Source: Bacilli bacterium (GTDB lineage Bacteria; Bacillota_I; Bacilli_A; RFN20; CAG-826). From it: a stretch of DNA of 44,121 nt. Under the pieces are notes generated by a model. It was not told where the DNA came from, did not search any database, and was given only the letters and a program-made list of their open reading frames with translations. Made by a program: the position numbers and the translations under genes. Location of the stretch: positions 1 through 44,121 of the forward strand of contig JAFSVB010000001.1 in assembly GCA_017450325.1 (NCBI GenBank), read 5' to 3'. Every line of letters begins with the position of its first letter. Positions within the stretch are counted from its first letter, which is position 1. Shown here piece by piece: positions 1 through 7,178 of this stretch.

Positions 1-456
1 ATCTAAAAATATTGTGATTATATTTGCATCAATAATATCTTGCGCATCATCGTTTTTTCTTATATCGTTATTTGAATAAATGAACCAATAAGAATTCTCC
101 CATTCATAAAAGAAATCATCAAAATCGATACTTTCAAACACATATGCACGAAAATAAGGAACTGGTGCAACAACACCTCTTTGGATACTCTTAACAGCAC
201 ACAAATGTTTAAAGGAAGATGATTTAATGTATTCAAAAACCAATTTTAAATATCCATCTTTTAATTCTTCACTACTGTTAACATAAAGGTCGCAATCACC
301 ATATCGAAGGATGCTACCTTCTGGGATAGGTAGCTCTTCAATTTCGTGCTCACAAAGAACTTTCTTATCGAAAAACGCGCCTTCCACATAAGAACTTCTA
401 CATGATGTGAGAACAAACAAAGGAATAATAGCAATTGCAAATTTATTAAATTTCAT
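1..456 (-). CDS. Partial lipoprotein of unknown function (C-terminus off the left edge)
   Basis: I translated this frame directly: 152 codons open from an ATG at 456 to the window edge with no stop, so the protein is cut at its C-terminus. Residues 1-19 are a lipoprotein signal: Met-Lys start, hydrophobic core and the lipobox LTSC (Cys19), followed by RSSYVEG. The rest is acidic and aromatic-rich (for example FYEWENSYWFIYS near 125-137) without a motif I recognise. An exported, lipid-anchored protein is well supported; its role is not. Base composition is clearly AT-richer than the genes right of the tRNA, matching the IS next to it, so it is probably part of an acquired segment. No strong Shine-Dalgarno sequence is visible (CAAAGATT before the ATG). 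Confidence 0.72.
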   Translation of the reverse strand, partial: MKFNKFAIAIIPLFVLTSCRSSYVEGAFFDKKVLCEHEIEELPIPEGSILRYGDCDLYVNSSEELKDGYLKLVFEYIKSSSFKHLCAVKSIQRGVVAPVPYFRAYVFESIDFDDFFYEWENSYWFIYSNNDIRKNDDAQDIIDANIITIFLD

Positions 457-818
457 AATCTTTGTATGTTCATTTTATACCTTATAACCAATATCAAAAA
501 CCCATTATTTCTAGTGACTCTTTGTGATTTTGCTTTTACTACACGGTAGTAACTTCTTTTCTATATCCGTAAACATGAATTATTTCGCATTGGATTTAAT
601 GTTAATTGCCAAACAATGAAAATTTATTTAGTGAACTTCCAGCAATCATTAACAGCCAACGGTTAAATAACTTTTTAGTGTGAATGTTATCATGCCAGTC
701 TGGAATGTAATGATTACTTATTGTTTTTATATACTTCTTCCGTCACTAATATCACTACATGCACGAATTATCTAACAACCACTTTTATAAAATGTAACTA
801 CCATGCAAAAATATATAT
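457..818. other. AT-rich intergenic stretch, no gene seen
   Basis: Between the partial lipoprotein gene and the left end of the insertion element I see no ORF with a start, ribosome binding site and credible composition. A reading frame does run from 721 into the transposase, but its first 46 codons cross the terminal repeat and lack protein-like character. The stretch must hold the promoter of the minus-strand lipoprotein gene (TATAAG/TATAAA-like hexamers near 471-483), but no convincing -35/-10 pair with normal spacing. Confidence 0.4.
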
Positions 819-841
819 GGATTCGGACCGATTGGACGTTA
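819..841 (+). repeat. Left terminal inverted repeat of the IS
   Basis: GGATTCGGACCGATT followed by GGACGTTA. It pairs with the reverse complement of 1842-1866 with one mismatch in the first 15 bases, a 2-bp gap and then 8 identical bases. Confidence 0.7.
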
Positions 842-858
842 AGCCAGAAAGGATAAAC

Positions 859-1821
859 ATGAATCGGACCGAAAAAATTAACAAATTAAACAAATTGATT
901 TTCATTTATCAAAACATCAACGCATCAGTATTTTCCTCAATTAAAGAGAAGGAAGTAGCGGTTAAACTCTTTCTCGAGAAATATAGCGACTACACATTTT
1001 ATGAAGTTTGTAGAGCAATTCAATTAAATAAGGGGACATATTACAACTTCATTCATAACAAGGTTGAAAGAAAGCAAAATCTTATCATTGATGACATATT
1101 AAAAATTGAGATAAAGAAAATCTATGATGAAACGAAAGGGAGAATCGGAACTCAAAAAATAAAGATTGAATTAGAAAAAAGAGGATTCAAAACCTCAAAA
1201 GAAAAAGTGTCAAAGCTATTAAAAGACCTCGGATTAAAAATTGTATTTGCTAAACATAAAAGAAAGGCGCCAGAACCAAACAAGAATGTCTTCTGCCACA
1301 ATTTATTAAGGCGTCAATTCTTTCAAAATAAGCCAAACAAAGTATGGATAAGCGATTTCACCGAAATAAAAGTCGAAGGTGCAAGATTCTATCTATGTGT
1401 AATTATGGATTTATTTTCAAGAAGAGTTGTTGGGTGGAGGGTTTCTCTTAAATGTGATGCAAATCTAGCCGTATTGACTTTTAAAGATGCGTACACTTCT
1501 AAAGGTGAACCAAAATTGGAACTGTTTCACTCAGATCAGGGTAGTCAATACACTTCTTTTGAATTTAGAAGCACGTTAAGAGCACTAAACGTCAAACAAT
1601 CATTTTCTAACCCTGGCACACCACACGACAATGCGGTAATGGAATCCTTCTATTCGATTAACAAAAGGGAAGAAATATATAGAAGGCAATATAAAGATTA
1701 CGACGATATTAAAAATTCAATAAACGAATACATTGTATTTTACAACGACAGAAGGCCACATAAGACTCTTGGATATTTAAGTCCTACTCAATATGAGGAC
1801 TCTTATAATCCAAAAGACTAG
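859..1821 (+). CDS. IS3-family (IS150-type) transposase, OrfB-like, DDE integrase core
   Basis: Catalyses cut-and-paste or copy-out transposition of its own element. From the ATG at 859 (AAAGGA five bases upstream) the protein is 320 residues. An N-terminal HTH-like region (about 25-75) is followed by an HTH_21-type segment (RIGTQKIKIELEKRGF, about 95-110) and an rve integrase core (about 155-310). The catalytic triad reads D166 (WISDFTEI), D226 (FHSDQGSQY) and E262 (NAVMESFY), giving the DD35E spacing expected of IS3. The C-terminus FYNDRRPHKTLGYLSP is the usual IS3 OrfB ending. The catalytic residues are intact, so the enzyme could be active, but the OrfA DNA-binding protein that most IS3 elements need is missing. 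A frame extends upstream to 721 but runs through the terminal repeat, so I reject that start. Confidence 0.88.
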   Translation: MNRTEKINKLNKLIFIYQNINASVFSSIKEKEVAVKLFLEKYSDYTFYEVCRAIQLNKGTYYNFIHNKVERKQNLIIDDILKIEIKKIYDETKGRIGTQKIKIELEKRGFKTSKEKVSKLLKDLGLKIVFAKHKRKAPEPNKNVFCHNLLRRQFFQNKPNKVWISDFTEIKVEGARFYLCVIMDLFSRRVVGWRVSLKCDANLAVLTFKDAYTSKGEPKLELFHSDQGSQYTSFEFRSTLRALNVKQSFSNPGTPHDNAVMESFYSINKREEIYRRQYKDYDDIKNSINEYIVFYNDRRPHKTLGYLSPTQYEDSYNPKD

Positions 1822-1828
1822 CACAACC

Positions 1829-1850
1829 AAAAAAAGGACTCTAACGTCCT
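1829..1850 (-). terminator. Intrinsic terminator downstream of tRNA-Trp, inside the IS right end
   Basis: On the minus strand AGGAC-GTTAGA-GTCCT is followed by seven T. The stem is only 5 bp, but position and T-run fit a rho-independent terminator for tRNA-Trp. It lies within the insertion element, so the IS would supply the tRNA's terminator. Confidence 0.55.
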
Positions 1851-1866
1851 AAATCGGTTCGAATCC
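1842..1866 (-). repeat. Right terminal inverted repeat of the IS
   Basis: Read on the minus strand: GGATTCGAACCGATT, then TA, then GGACGTTA, matching the left repeat. On the plus strand it contains GGTTCGAATCC (1856-1866), identical to a tRNA T-arm core. The inner part overlaps the hairpin that looks like the terminator of tRNA-Trp. Confidence 0.7.
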
Positions 1867-1881
1867 TTTTGCTAACTCAAA

Positions 1882-1955
1882 TGGCAGGGGTGGAAGGAAT
1901 CGAACCCTCATCAAAGGTTTTGGAGACCTCTGTTCTGCCATTGAACCACACCCCT
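1882..1955 (-). tRNA. trnW: tRNA-Trp (anticodon CCA)
   Basis: A 74-nt cloverleaf reads cleanly on the minus strand. The acceptor AGGGGTG pairs perfectly with CACCCCT. The D-stem is GTTC/GAAC and the anticodon stem GAGGT/ACCTT (one G-T pair) encloses the loop CTCCAAA with anticodon CCA. The variable loop is TGAT, the T-stem GAGGG/CCTTC holds TTCGATT, the discriminator is G and the 3' CCA is encoded. Anticodon CCA reads UGG only, consistent with TGA being a stop here. The gene marks a sharp change in base composition: AT-rich to its left, GC-richer to its right. Confidence 0.95.
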
Positions 1956-2007
1956 AGGTGGCCTCTTTCTTCGGACTCTTTGAGATTCCTCGATTCAGGC
2001 AAGGCAA

Positions 2008-2036
2008 ATTATAGACTCGCGCGCTAGCAAAGGGAA
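2008..2036 (-). promoter_or_regulatory. Candidate promoter of tRNA-Trp
   Basis: A perfect -10 TATAAT lies at 2013-2008 on the minus strand, about 52 nt before the mature tRNA 5' end. The hexamer 17 bp further upstream (TTCCCT) is a poor -35. Confidence 0.4.
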
Positions 2037-2056
2037 GAATTTTCGTATAGAAAACC
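2029..2056 (-). terminator. Weak candidate terminator after trkH
   Basis: Minus strand: GGTTTTC-TATAC-GAAAATT followed by CTTCCCTTT. The stem is AT-rich with two G-T pairs and the T-run is interrupted, so readthrough into tRNA-Trp is possible. Confidence 0.28.
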
Positions 2057-2061
2057 TTGCG

Positions 2062-3765
2062 TTATTCCTCCATGGAATTGACCGCTTCCGCTCTTCTCCG
2101 ACGACGGCGGAGAACATAATGGTATTTAATTTCCTCACCGATATTCGAAACCGCATAGAGGGCCGGAAACACCTCGAGTCGGCCAAGGAGCATGCCGACG
2201 GACATCAGCCAAATGACGCCGAGGGCCGCCACCGATCCCGTCTCGGCGTAGTCGGCGCTGACGACCCAGGATAGACCCGTGTTTGAAATAGCGGACGCCA
2301 CGTCGAAAGCGGCGGTTTCCACATCGTAATGCTTGGGGTCAATAAGACAAACTGAGGCGGTTATTGCGAAGAAAATGACCACAAAGATGAAAATGTAGTG
2401 ATGCGCTTCGTGGATGGTTTCCTCATCGAGTTCGCGATTCTTTCCATAGCGGTACGTGAGCTTCGGATAGTGCTGGTGGATGGAGGAGAAACGATAGCGG
2501 ATGGAATAATAAAGGCTGCGTAGCGCAATAGCGATGCGGTATTGCTTGATACCACCAGCAGAGGAGCCGGCGCCACCGCCGACGAGCATCGTCAAGATCA
2601 AAAGCAAGATATAGGAATGCCCCGCGAATGCGGCCGTCCCACCTGGAATGATGTTGATTGGGAAACTACCCGTCGTCGAGGCGAAGCCCGAGTTCGTCAT
2701 CGCGCCGATGATATAGAAGAAGTCCATGCGGAGCACTTCGCCCCAAGAGTTAAAGTAGTTCATGGTCGCCCCGTTTAAGGCAAGGAGGCAGCCGAAGAAC
2801 CCGATGAAGATAAATAGTCCGGCTGCGAAGAAAGCATAACGGATTTCATCATCCTTGAAGAAATCGCGGAAACGCCCACGGAGCAAGAATGTATGAAGCA
2901 TGAAGGAAATCGCGGAGAAGGTGACGAAGACGATGATAATGATTTCGATGGCAAGACTATTCACCGGCATGATCGCGCCTGGGAGCACTTCCCCTTCTAA
3001 CAAGCGGTAGGCGGCGACGTTCGCGGCGCGCGGAGAGAAGCCGCCGCCGGAAAGGGCGGACATCGCATGGGTGATCGCGTCGAAGAATGGCATGCCGGCG
3101 ATGAGCAAGGCAATCGTCCCTAAAACCGTATAGAAAACGTAGATGCCGAAGATGAGCTTGGCGGACTTCGCGATATTCGGAAGGAGATGGTCGGAGTGGC
3201 CTTCGGATACGTAAAGCGACATGCCGCCGCTCCCCGCACCGAGGACAGAAGCGACGAGCAAAACGAGCCCGACGCCGCCGATAAAGTTCATAAAAGCGCG
3301 ATGGAACGTATATACGTGCGGGCAGAAAGCTCCCTCGACGTCAATGAAATCGCGAAATACCGTAAGTCCTGTCGTAGAATAGCCCGACGTCGCCTCGAAG
3401 ATGGACATGGTGATGTTCATGTTCATCTCGCCCATGAGCTTGGCGATATAAAACGGCGCCGCGCCGGAGATGATCGCGCCGAGCCATGTAAGCATCAGCA
3501 ACAACGATTCCTGGTGACGCATGAAGCGCGAGCGCTTCCGCTTGTAGACCAACGAGAAGAAAAGGATAAACCCGACGACGATATCCGTAAGCGAAACGCC
3601 CCCGAAAATCAAAAGGGCGCGGTATTCGGACGGGTAGAACGGCACGACGAGCATCGGAATGGCCGAGATAAAGCCGATGAGCACCAAAAACATGCCGAAA
3701 TAACCGAAAACGAGTCGGAATCCGGTGATTTCTTTGCCATGGTGCATCTGGGCGGCGGCGGACAT
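2062..3765 (-). CDS. trkH: TrkH/KtrB-family potassium uptake channel subunit
   Basis: Membrane pore subunit of a Trk/Ktr potassium uptake system. The 567-residue protein has many hydrophobic segments and the four degenerate selectivity-filter loops of the family: SGYSTTG, SGGGFS, TNSGFAS and SNTGLS. This is longer than KtrB (about 450) and slightly longer than E. coli TrkH (483), with a basic C-terminal tail RRRRRR. The start is ATG at 3765 with AAGGA six bases upstream. A TTG at 3771 is in frame but touches the SD. It is last in an operon with two RCK subunits whose genes lie immediately upstream (the preceding stop is within 5 bp), so channel and gating subunits are made together. Confidence 0.93.
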   Translation of the reverse strand: MSAAAQMHHGKEITGFRLVFGYFGMFLVLIGFISAIPMLVVPFYPSEYRALLIFGGVSLTDIVVGFILFFSLVYKRKRSRFMRHQESLLLMLTWLGAIISGAAPFYIAKLMGEMNMNITMSIFEATSGYSTTGLTVFRDFIDVEGAFCPHVYTFHRAFMNFIGGVGLVLLVASVLGAGSGGMSLYVSEGHSDHLLPNIAKSAKLIFGIYVFYTVLGTIALLIAGMPFFDAITHAMSALSGGGFSPRAANVAAYRLLEGEVLPGAIMPVNSLAIEIIIIVFVTFSAISFMLHTFLLRGRFRDFFKDDEIRYAFFAAGLFIFIGFFGCLLALNGATMNYFNSWGEVLRMDFFYIIGAMTNSGFASTTGSFPINIIPGGTAAFAGHSYILLLILTMLVGGGAGSSAGGIKQYRIAIALRSLYYSIRYRFSSIHQHYPKLTYRYGKNRELDEETIHEAHHYIFIFVVIFFAITASVCLIDPKHYDVETAAFDVASAISNTGLSWVVSADYAETGSVAALGVIWLMSVGMLLGRLEVFPALYAVSNIGEEIKYHYVLRRRRRRAEAVNSMEE

Positions 3766-3767
3766 GA

Positions 3768-4496
3768 TCAATCCTTCTTTTTCTTATTCTTGTCGGCAAC
3801 GGGCTCCGCGGGTTTTGGGGCGGGCTTGCCGTCGGGGCGTTCGGTCTCGACGTATTTCATGAGGTTCTTCGCATTCGCGGGCGCGGTGACCATCAGCAAG
3901 GTGTCTTTGGGCTGGATGACGATGGAGCCACTTGGAATGATGATCTGGTAGTTGCGGTAAATCGCCGAAATGGAAGCGTATTTAGGGAAGCGGATATCCT
4001 TAATGGCCTTATAGCAGATCGCGTATTTGGAGAGGATGACCTTCTCGATGACGGCGATGCGGTTGTCATCGATGGAGAGGGTCTTGGTGAGCGATTCCAT
4101 CGAGGATTCCGACATGATGGATTGAGCGAGGAGGTACGTGGAGGAGATGACCGCATCGAGGCCGAGTTTCTTGAAGTACTCGACGTTGCTCGGGTTGTCG
4201 ACGACGCAGATGGTCTTCTTGGCGTTGAACATCTTCTTCGCCATCAAGCAAGCGGCATAGTTATCGGTGTCACGCTCGCATAGGGCGATGAAAACGTCCG
4301 CGTCGAAAGCGTTGGATTGTTCCAAGGCGATGCGGCTCCAGGGCTCGCCATGGTAGACCTTGACCTGGCACGCTTTTTTCAAGCGCTCCACAACGGACTT
4401 GGAGGGGTTGATGATGACGAGCTCGTTCTTGCGGCTCTTGTAACTTTTGATGATGTATTCGGCTTTGGAGTCGCCGCCGGCGATGACGATTTTCAT
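3768..4496 (-). CDS. TrkA-type RCK subunit, RCK-N plus RCK-C, with degenerate nucleotide-binding motif
   Basis: Cytoplasmic regulatory (gating) subunit of the potassium channel encoded next to it. The 242 residues comprise a Rossmann-like RCK-N domain (1-about 130) and a TrkA-C domain (about 145-222), then a Lys-rich tail. The usual GxGxxG is replaced by GGDSKAE near the N-terminus, so nucleotide binding may be lost or altered. The start ATG overlaps the previous gene's stop as ATGA and the stop lies just before trkH. With its upstream neighbour this looks like one tandem-RCK TrkA split into two proteins. Confidence 0.85.
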   Translation of the reverse strand: MKIVIAGGDSKAEYIIKSYKSRKNELVIINPSKSVVERLKKACQVKVYHGEPWSRIALEQSNAFDADVFIALCERDTDNYAACLMAKKMFNAKKTICVVDNPSNVEYFKKLGLDAVISSTYLLAQSIMSESSMESLTKTLSIDDNRIAVIEKVILSKYAICYKAIKDIRFPKYASISAIYRNYQIIIPSGSIVIQPKDTLLMVTAPANAKNLMKYVETERPDGKPAPKPAEPVADKNKKKKD

Positions 4497-4909
4497 TGCA
4501 CATCGCTCCCTTCTCTTAAGAGGGCAAGGCGGTCGCGGGTCAACTGGAACGGATAGACAGCCTTGATGTTGCTTTGGCCTTGGACGAGGATGCCTAGCGT
4601 CGGATCATCGAAGCGGACATAGACGTATGGGATCTCGAACTCAATCGCGCAGGCATGCGCCAAAAAGAGTGAAAGATTGTCGTTGCCCGTGGTGATATAG
4701 ACTTGCCCCGCGGACTCGATGCCAAGGTCGATCAAGGTTTCGAGGTCGCTCGCGTCCTCGACTTTCGCGTCGCCGGAGAAATCATCGTCCAGCATGGCGA
4801 AGGAAGACTCGTCCGGGTCGACGACGATGACCTCGAGGCCACGTCGTGAAATCTCGTTGGCAATGCTCGCGCCGAGCTTGCCACAGCCGATTACAAAGGT
4901 TCTTTTCAT
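4493..4909 (-). CDS. TrkA/KtrA-like RCK-N subunit lacking RCK-C
   Basis: Potassium channel regulator of 138 residues. It has an intact Rossmann motif (VIGCGKLGASIAN, residues 5-17) and an acidic residue at the end of beta-2 (VVDPDES), as expected for NAD(H)/ATP-binding RCK-N domains. The chain ends after the RCK-N fold, with no TrkA-C domain, whereas KtrA is about 220 residues. ATG at 4909 has AAAGGA nine bases upstream; an in-frame start at 4978 adds 23 residues that look untranslated. Both ends overlap neighbours by ATGA, so translation is probably coupled and it likely works as a heteromer with the 242-residue subunit. Confidence 0.85.
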   Translation of the reverse strand: MKRTFVIGCGKLGASIANEISRRGLEVIVVDPDESSFAMLDDDFSGDAKVEDASDLETLIDLGIESAGQVYITTGNDNLSLFLAHACAIEFEIPYVYVRFDDPTLGILVQGQSNIKAVYPFQLTRDRLALLREGSDVQ

Positions 4910-5547
4910 GGTTGTTTGTCCTTTTGAGACGACGGAATTATAAACTCCTCCGCGCGACGGGGCAATGCGCCAGCGCACGGGAGGCTGTCATAGACTTTGA
5001 CGCGGTCATGACGGGCGGTGATTTCTTCGTAAGCCTTCTTGGTGTCTTTCTTTTTAAGGCCGTCATATCCAAGGTCGCGAAAGCGCGTAAGGCACCATGC
5101 GACGTACTCCTTTGTGGCGTCGGACATCAGATAATGGTCGGCGCGGTCGAGGAAATAGTTCAGCGTCTTCTCGGGCGTGAAATGCTTCGGGTCATAGCAA
5201 AAAGAGGCCGAGAGCATATCACAGACATACTCGGTCGCGTAAATCCAAGGCATCGTCATCGCCAGAACATGGCCTTGGAAGAAGTCGGTCCAGTATTCCC
5301 AATGATGCTTATTTCGCTTTGTGTGGGCTTGGCAAATATAGGAAAAGTAGTCGTTTTTCAGGCGTTCTTCGTACACAGGAGAATGAGTGCCGTCGAAGTT
5401 TTTGACCGAACGTGAGAACTCGCGATGGGTGTATTTGCTCAGGTCATGGAAGAGGCAATGAAAGCCGATGCCGCAATGGACGCCATTGAGAAAGACGTGG
5501 TAACGGTGGCGGTTCACAAGACCGAGATGACGGAAGAAACGACTCAT
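4906..5547 (-). CDS. DUF5662 family protein
   Basis: I recognise the DUF5662 pattern: an N-terminal HRxHV...G segment, then FHDLSKYTHREF (about 33-44) and RNKHHWEYW (about 78-86), inside a helical 213-residue protein. His-Asp pairs resemble an HD-type metal site, so a metal-dependent hydrolase is conceivable, but the biochemical role of the family is not known to me. No signal peptide or membrane segment. It is the second gene of the Sir2-DUF5662-RCK-RCK-TrkH operon, overlapping both neighbours by 4 bp. Confidence 0.75.
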   Translation of the reverse strand: MSRFFRHLGLVNRHRYHVFLNGVHCGIGFHCLFHDLSKYTHREFSRSVKNFDGTHSPVYEERLKNDYFSYICQAHTKRNKHHWEYWTDFFQGHVLAMTMPWIYATEYVCDMLSASFCYDPKHFTPEKTLNYFLDRADHYLMSDATKEYVAWCLTRFRDLGYDGLKKKDTKKAYEEITARHDRVKVYDSLPCAGALPRRAEEFIIPSSQKDKQP

Positions 5548-6272
5548 GAGAGAATCGCCTCCAGCGTCTCCCCGATGTCTTCATGGGAGACGACGTCGAA
5601 TTCGCGGTCAAACGGGGTGGGTTCGGCGTTGATGAGAACGCTTATATCGCCGCGGAAATACTGAGGGATTGAGGCGACGGGGTAAACGCGTAGGGACGTT
5701 CCGCCGACGATGAGTACGTCCGCTTTGGCCACTTCGTCGATGCCTTGTGTCAGTTCCTCATAGGGAAGGGTTTCGCCATAGAGGACGACGTCAGGTTTCA
5801 GCATACCCCCGCAAGAAGGACAGACGGGCACGCCTTCGGGACGGATGTCCGATAAAGCGAAACGCTCATGGCATTTCAAGCAATGGTAACGCTGCACCGA
5901 ACCATGGAGCTCGTAGACGTTCTTCGATCCCGCGAGCTGGTGGAGGCCGTCGATGTTCTGGGTGAGCACCGCGATGTGGTGATGTTCCTCGAAATGTGCT
6001 AAAGCGAGGTGCGCCTTATTCGGCTTGGCTTTCGGGTTGACCATGCTCGACCAATAGAACTCGTAGAATCCCTTAGGATCGGCATAGAAATAATCGCTCG
6101 AAAGCAATTCCTCATAGGACATCCCGTCGGCCCTCTTCTGGCTATAAAGCCCGCCGGGGCTGCGGAAGTCGGGAATTCCCGAGGCGACGCTGACCCCCGC
6201 CCCTCCTAAAAAGGCGACGCGCTTGCTGGAAGCGATGGCCGTTCGAATGCGATTGAGTGTTTCTTTTTCCAT
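5544..6272 (-). CDS. cobB: NAD-dependent protein deacylase, Sir2 family
   Basis: Removes acyl groups from lysine side chains using NAD+, releasing nicotinamide and O-acyl-ADP-ribose; cytoplasmic. The 242 residues show the sirtuin motifs in order: GAGVSVASGIPDFR, TQNIDGLH, the catalytic-His ELHGS, a structural zinc site of two Cys pairs (CLKC and CPSC), and GTSLRVYP. Length is typical for bacterial class III or U sirtuins. I chose the ATG at 6272: the two upstream ATGs (6281, 6278) lie within or one base after a TGGGATAAT extended -10, and no clear SD precedes any of the three. The gene heads a five-gene operon with potassium transport genes, an unusual partnership. Confidence 0.92.
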   Translation of the reverse strand: MEKETLNRIRTAIASSKRVAFLGGAGVSVASGIPDFRSPGGLYSQKRADGMSYEELLSSDYFYADPKGFYEFYWSSMVNPKAKPNKAHLALAHFEEHHHIAVLTQNIDGLHQLAGSKNVYELHGSVQRYHCLKCHERFALSDIRPEGVPVCPSCGGMLKPDVVLYGETLPYEELTQGIDEVAKADVLIVGGTSLRVYPVASIPQYFRGDISVLINAEPTPFDREFDVVSHEDIGETLEAILS

Positions 6273-6279
6273 ACCCATC

Positions 6280-6288
6280 ATTATCCCA
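6280..6288 (-). promoter_or_regulatory. Extended -10 element placing transcription start at the sir2 start codon
   Basis: Minus strand TGG-GATAAT (6288-6280), then 7 bp, then ATG at 6272. This spacing predicts a leaderless transcript. Confidence 0.5.
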
Positions 6289-6404
6289 CTTACGCACGCG
6301 AGTGGGCATATGCAATCTTTTTCAGTTAAAATTCGGCGGGGTTTTGCGAAGGAAAACGCTCAAAAAAAGTTTTCTTATGACGGAGCGAGGCATATCCTAG
6401 AAGT

Positions 6405-7178
6405 ATGAATCCAGAACTGAAGAACCACATTTCTCACCTATCGACGGGCGTGGCGCACCGCGGGTTGCACGACCTTGCGCGCCCCGAGAATTCACGCGCC
6501 GCTTTCGAGCACGCTATTGAGGCGAACATCCCTTTTGAGTTCGATGTCCATCTATGCAAAGACGGCCATGTCGTAGTCTGCCATGACTCCTCTTTGCTTC
6601 GAATGACGGGCAAGGAGGGGATCATTGAGGAGATGACCCTAGAAGAAACCCAAGCCCACCATTACTTCGATGGCTCCTCTCCCATCACGCTGCCCGAATT
6701 GCTCACGCTGAATAACGGCAAGGTCCCGATGGTCATCGAGCTGAAGACGCGGGGCGGCAACGCCAAAGAGCTTGCCGAGGCCGCCGTACCGTTGATCAAT
6801 TCCATTCCGAATAAAGATCTATGCTACCTCATCAGCTTCGACGCGGATGCATTAAGGGAGGCCAAACGATGCGGCGTAACGCTGCCTTGCGGTTTCCTCG
6901 TCGGCACGGAAGCCATCAAGCACGCGAAAAAAGAACTGCTTTACGAGTTTGATTTCCTCGACGTCGAGGTCCACTACTCCTTATTGCCGCGTTTCCGCAG
7001 GTATCGCAAGGATGGCGGGATGCTCTTTTGCTGGACGGTGAAAAACCGCCTGACCCATAGCATTGGCAAAAAGCGATGCCACGTCTTGACTTGGGAGGAG
7101 GTCGATTCCGCAAAAGAGCCTCTGAAGGTCAACGCGTTTGTACGCGACCATCTCAATCCCTTTCACACCGACCGTTAA
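6405..7178 (+). CDS. Glycerophosphodiester phosphodiesterase
   Basis: Hydrolyses glycerophosphodiesters to glycerol 3-phosphate and an alcohol, in phospholipid recycling. The 257-residue protein has the GDPD signature: AHRGLHDLARPENS (17-30) with catalytic His and Arg, EFDVHLCKDG (about 44-53) with the metal Glu/Asp, CHDSSLLRMTG with the second His, and IELKTR. No signal peptide, so cytoplasmic, like YhdW/GlpQ-type short forms. The upstream DNA has no good SD, only TAGAAGT before the ATG. It converges on the YolD gene with stop codons overlapping in TTAA and no terminator between them. Confidence 0.92.
   Translation: MNPELKNHISHLSTGVAHRGLHDLARPENSRAAFEHAIEANIPFEFDVHLCKDGHVVVCHDSSLLRMTGKEGIIEEMTLEETQAHHYFDGSSPITLPELLTLNNGKVPMVIELKTRGGNAKELAEAAVPLINSIPNKDLCYLISFDADALREAKRCGVTLPCGFLVGTEAIKHAKKELLYEFDFLDVEVHYSLLPRFRRYRKDGGMLFCWTVKNRLTHSIGKKRCHVLTWEEVDSAKEPLKVNAFVRDHLNPFHTDR

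Larger units (their letters stand above)
819..1866 (+). mobile_element. Compact single-ORF IS3-like insertion sequence
   Basis: About 1,048 bp bounded by imperfect terminal inverted repeats (819-841 and 1842-1866) around one transposase gene. Of the outer 15 positions 14 match, then after a 2-bp gap a further 8 of 8 match. Typical IS3 elements carry orfA and orfB with a -1 frameshift and are 1.2-1.5 kb; here there is no orfA and no room for one. The tips are GGATTC..., not the usual TG...CA. I see no target-site duplication: the flanks read TAT on the left and TTT on the right. It is either a streamlined one-ORF element or an internally deleted copy that kept both ends. The right end sits 15 bp from the tRNA-Trp 3' end. 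Confidence 0.7.

Noticed and set aside
721-858. Upstream extension of the transposase reading frame
   Set aside because: It crosses the left terminal repeat, has no ribosome site, and its residues do not resemble OrfA; the ATG at 859 has a good SD.
1842-1866. GGTTCGAATCC near tRNA-Trp as the remnant of a second tRNA or an att site
   Set aside because: Only 2 bp of T-stem can form, no acceptor or anticodon arm fits, and the same sequence recurs inverted at 819-841, so a terminal inverted repeat explains it better.
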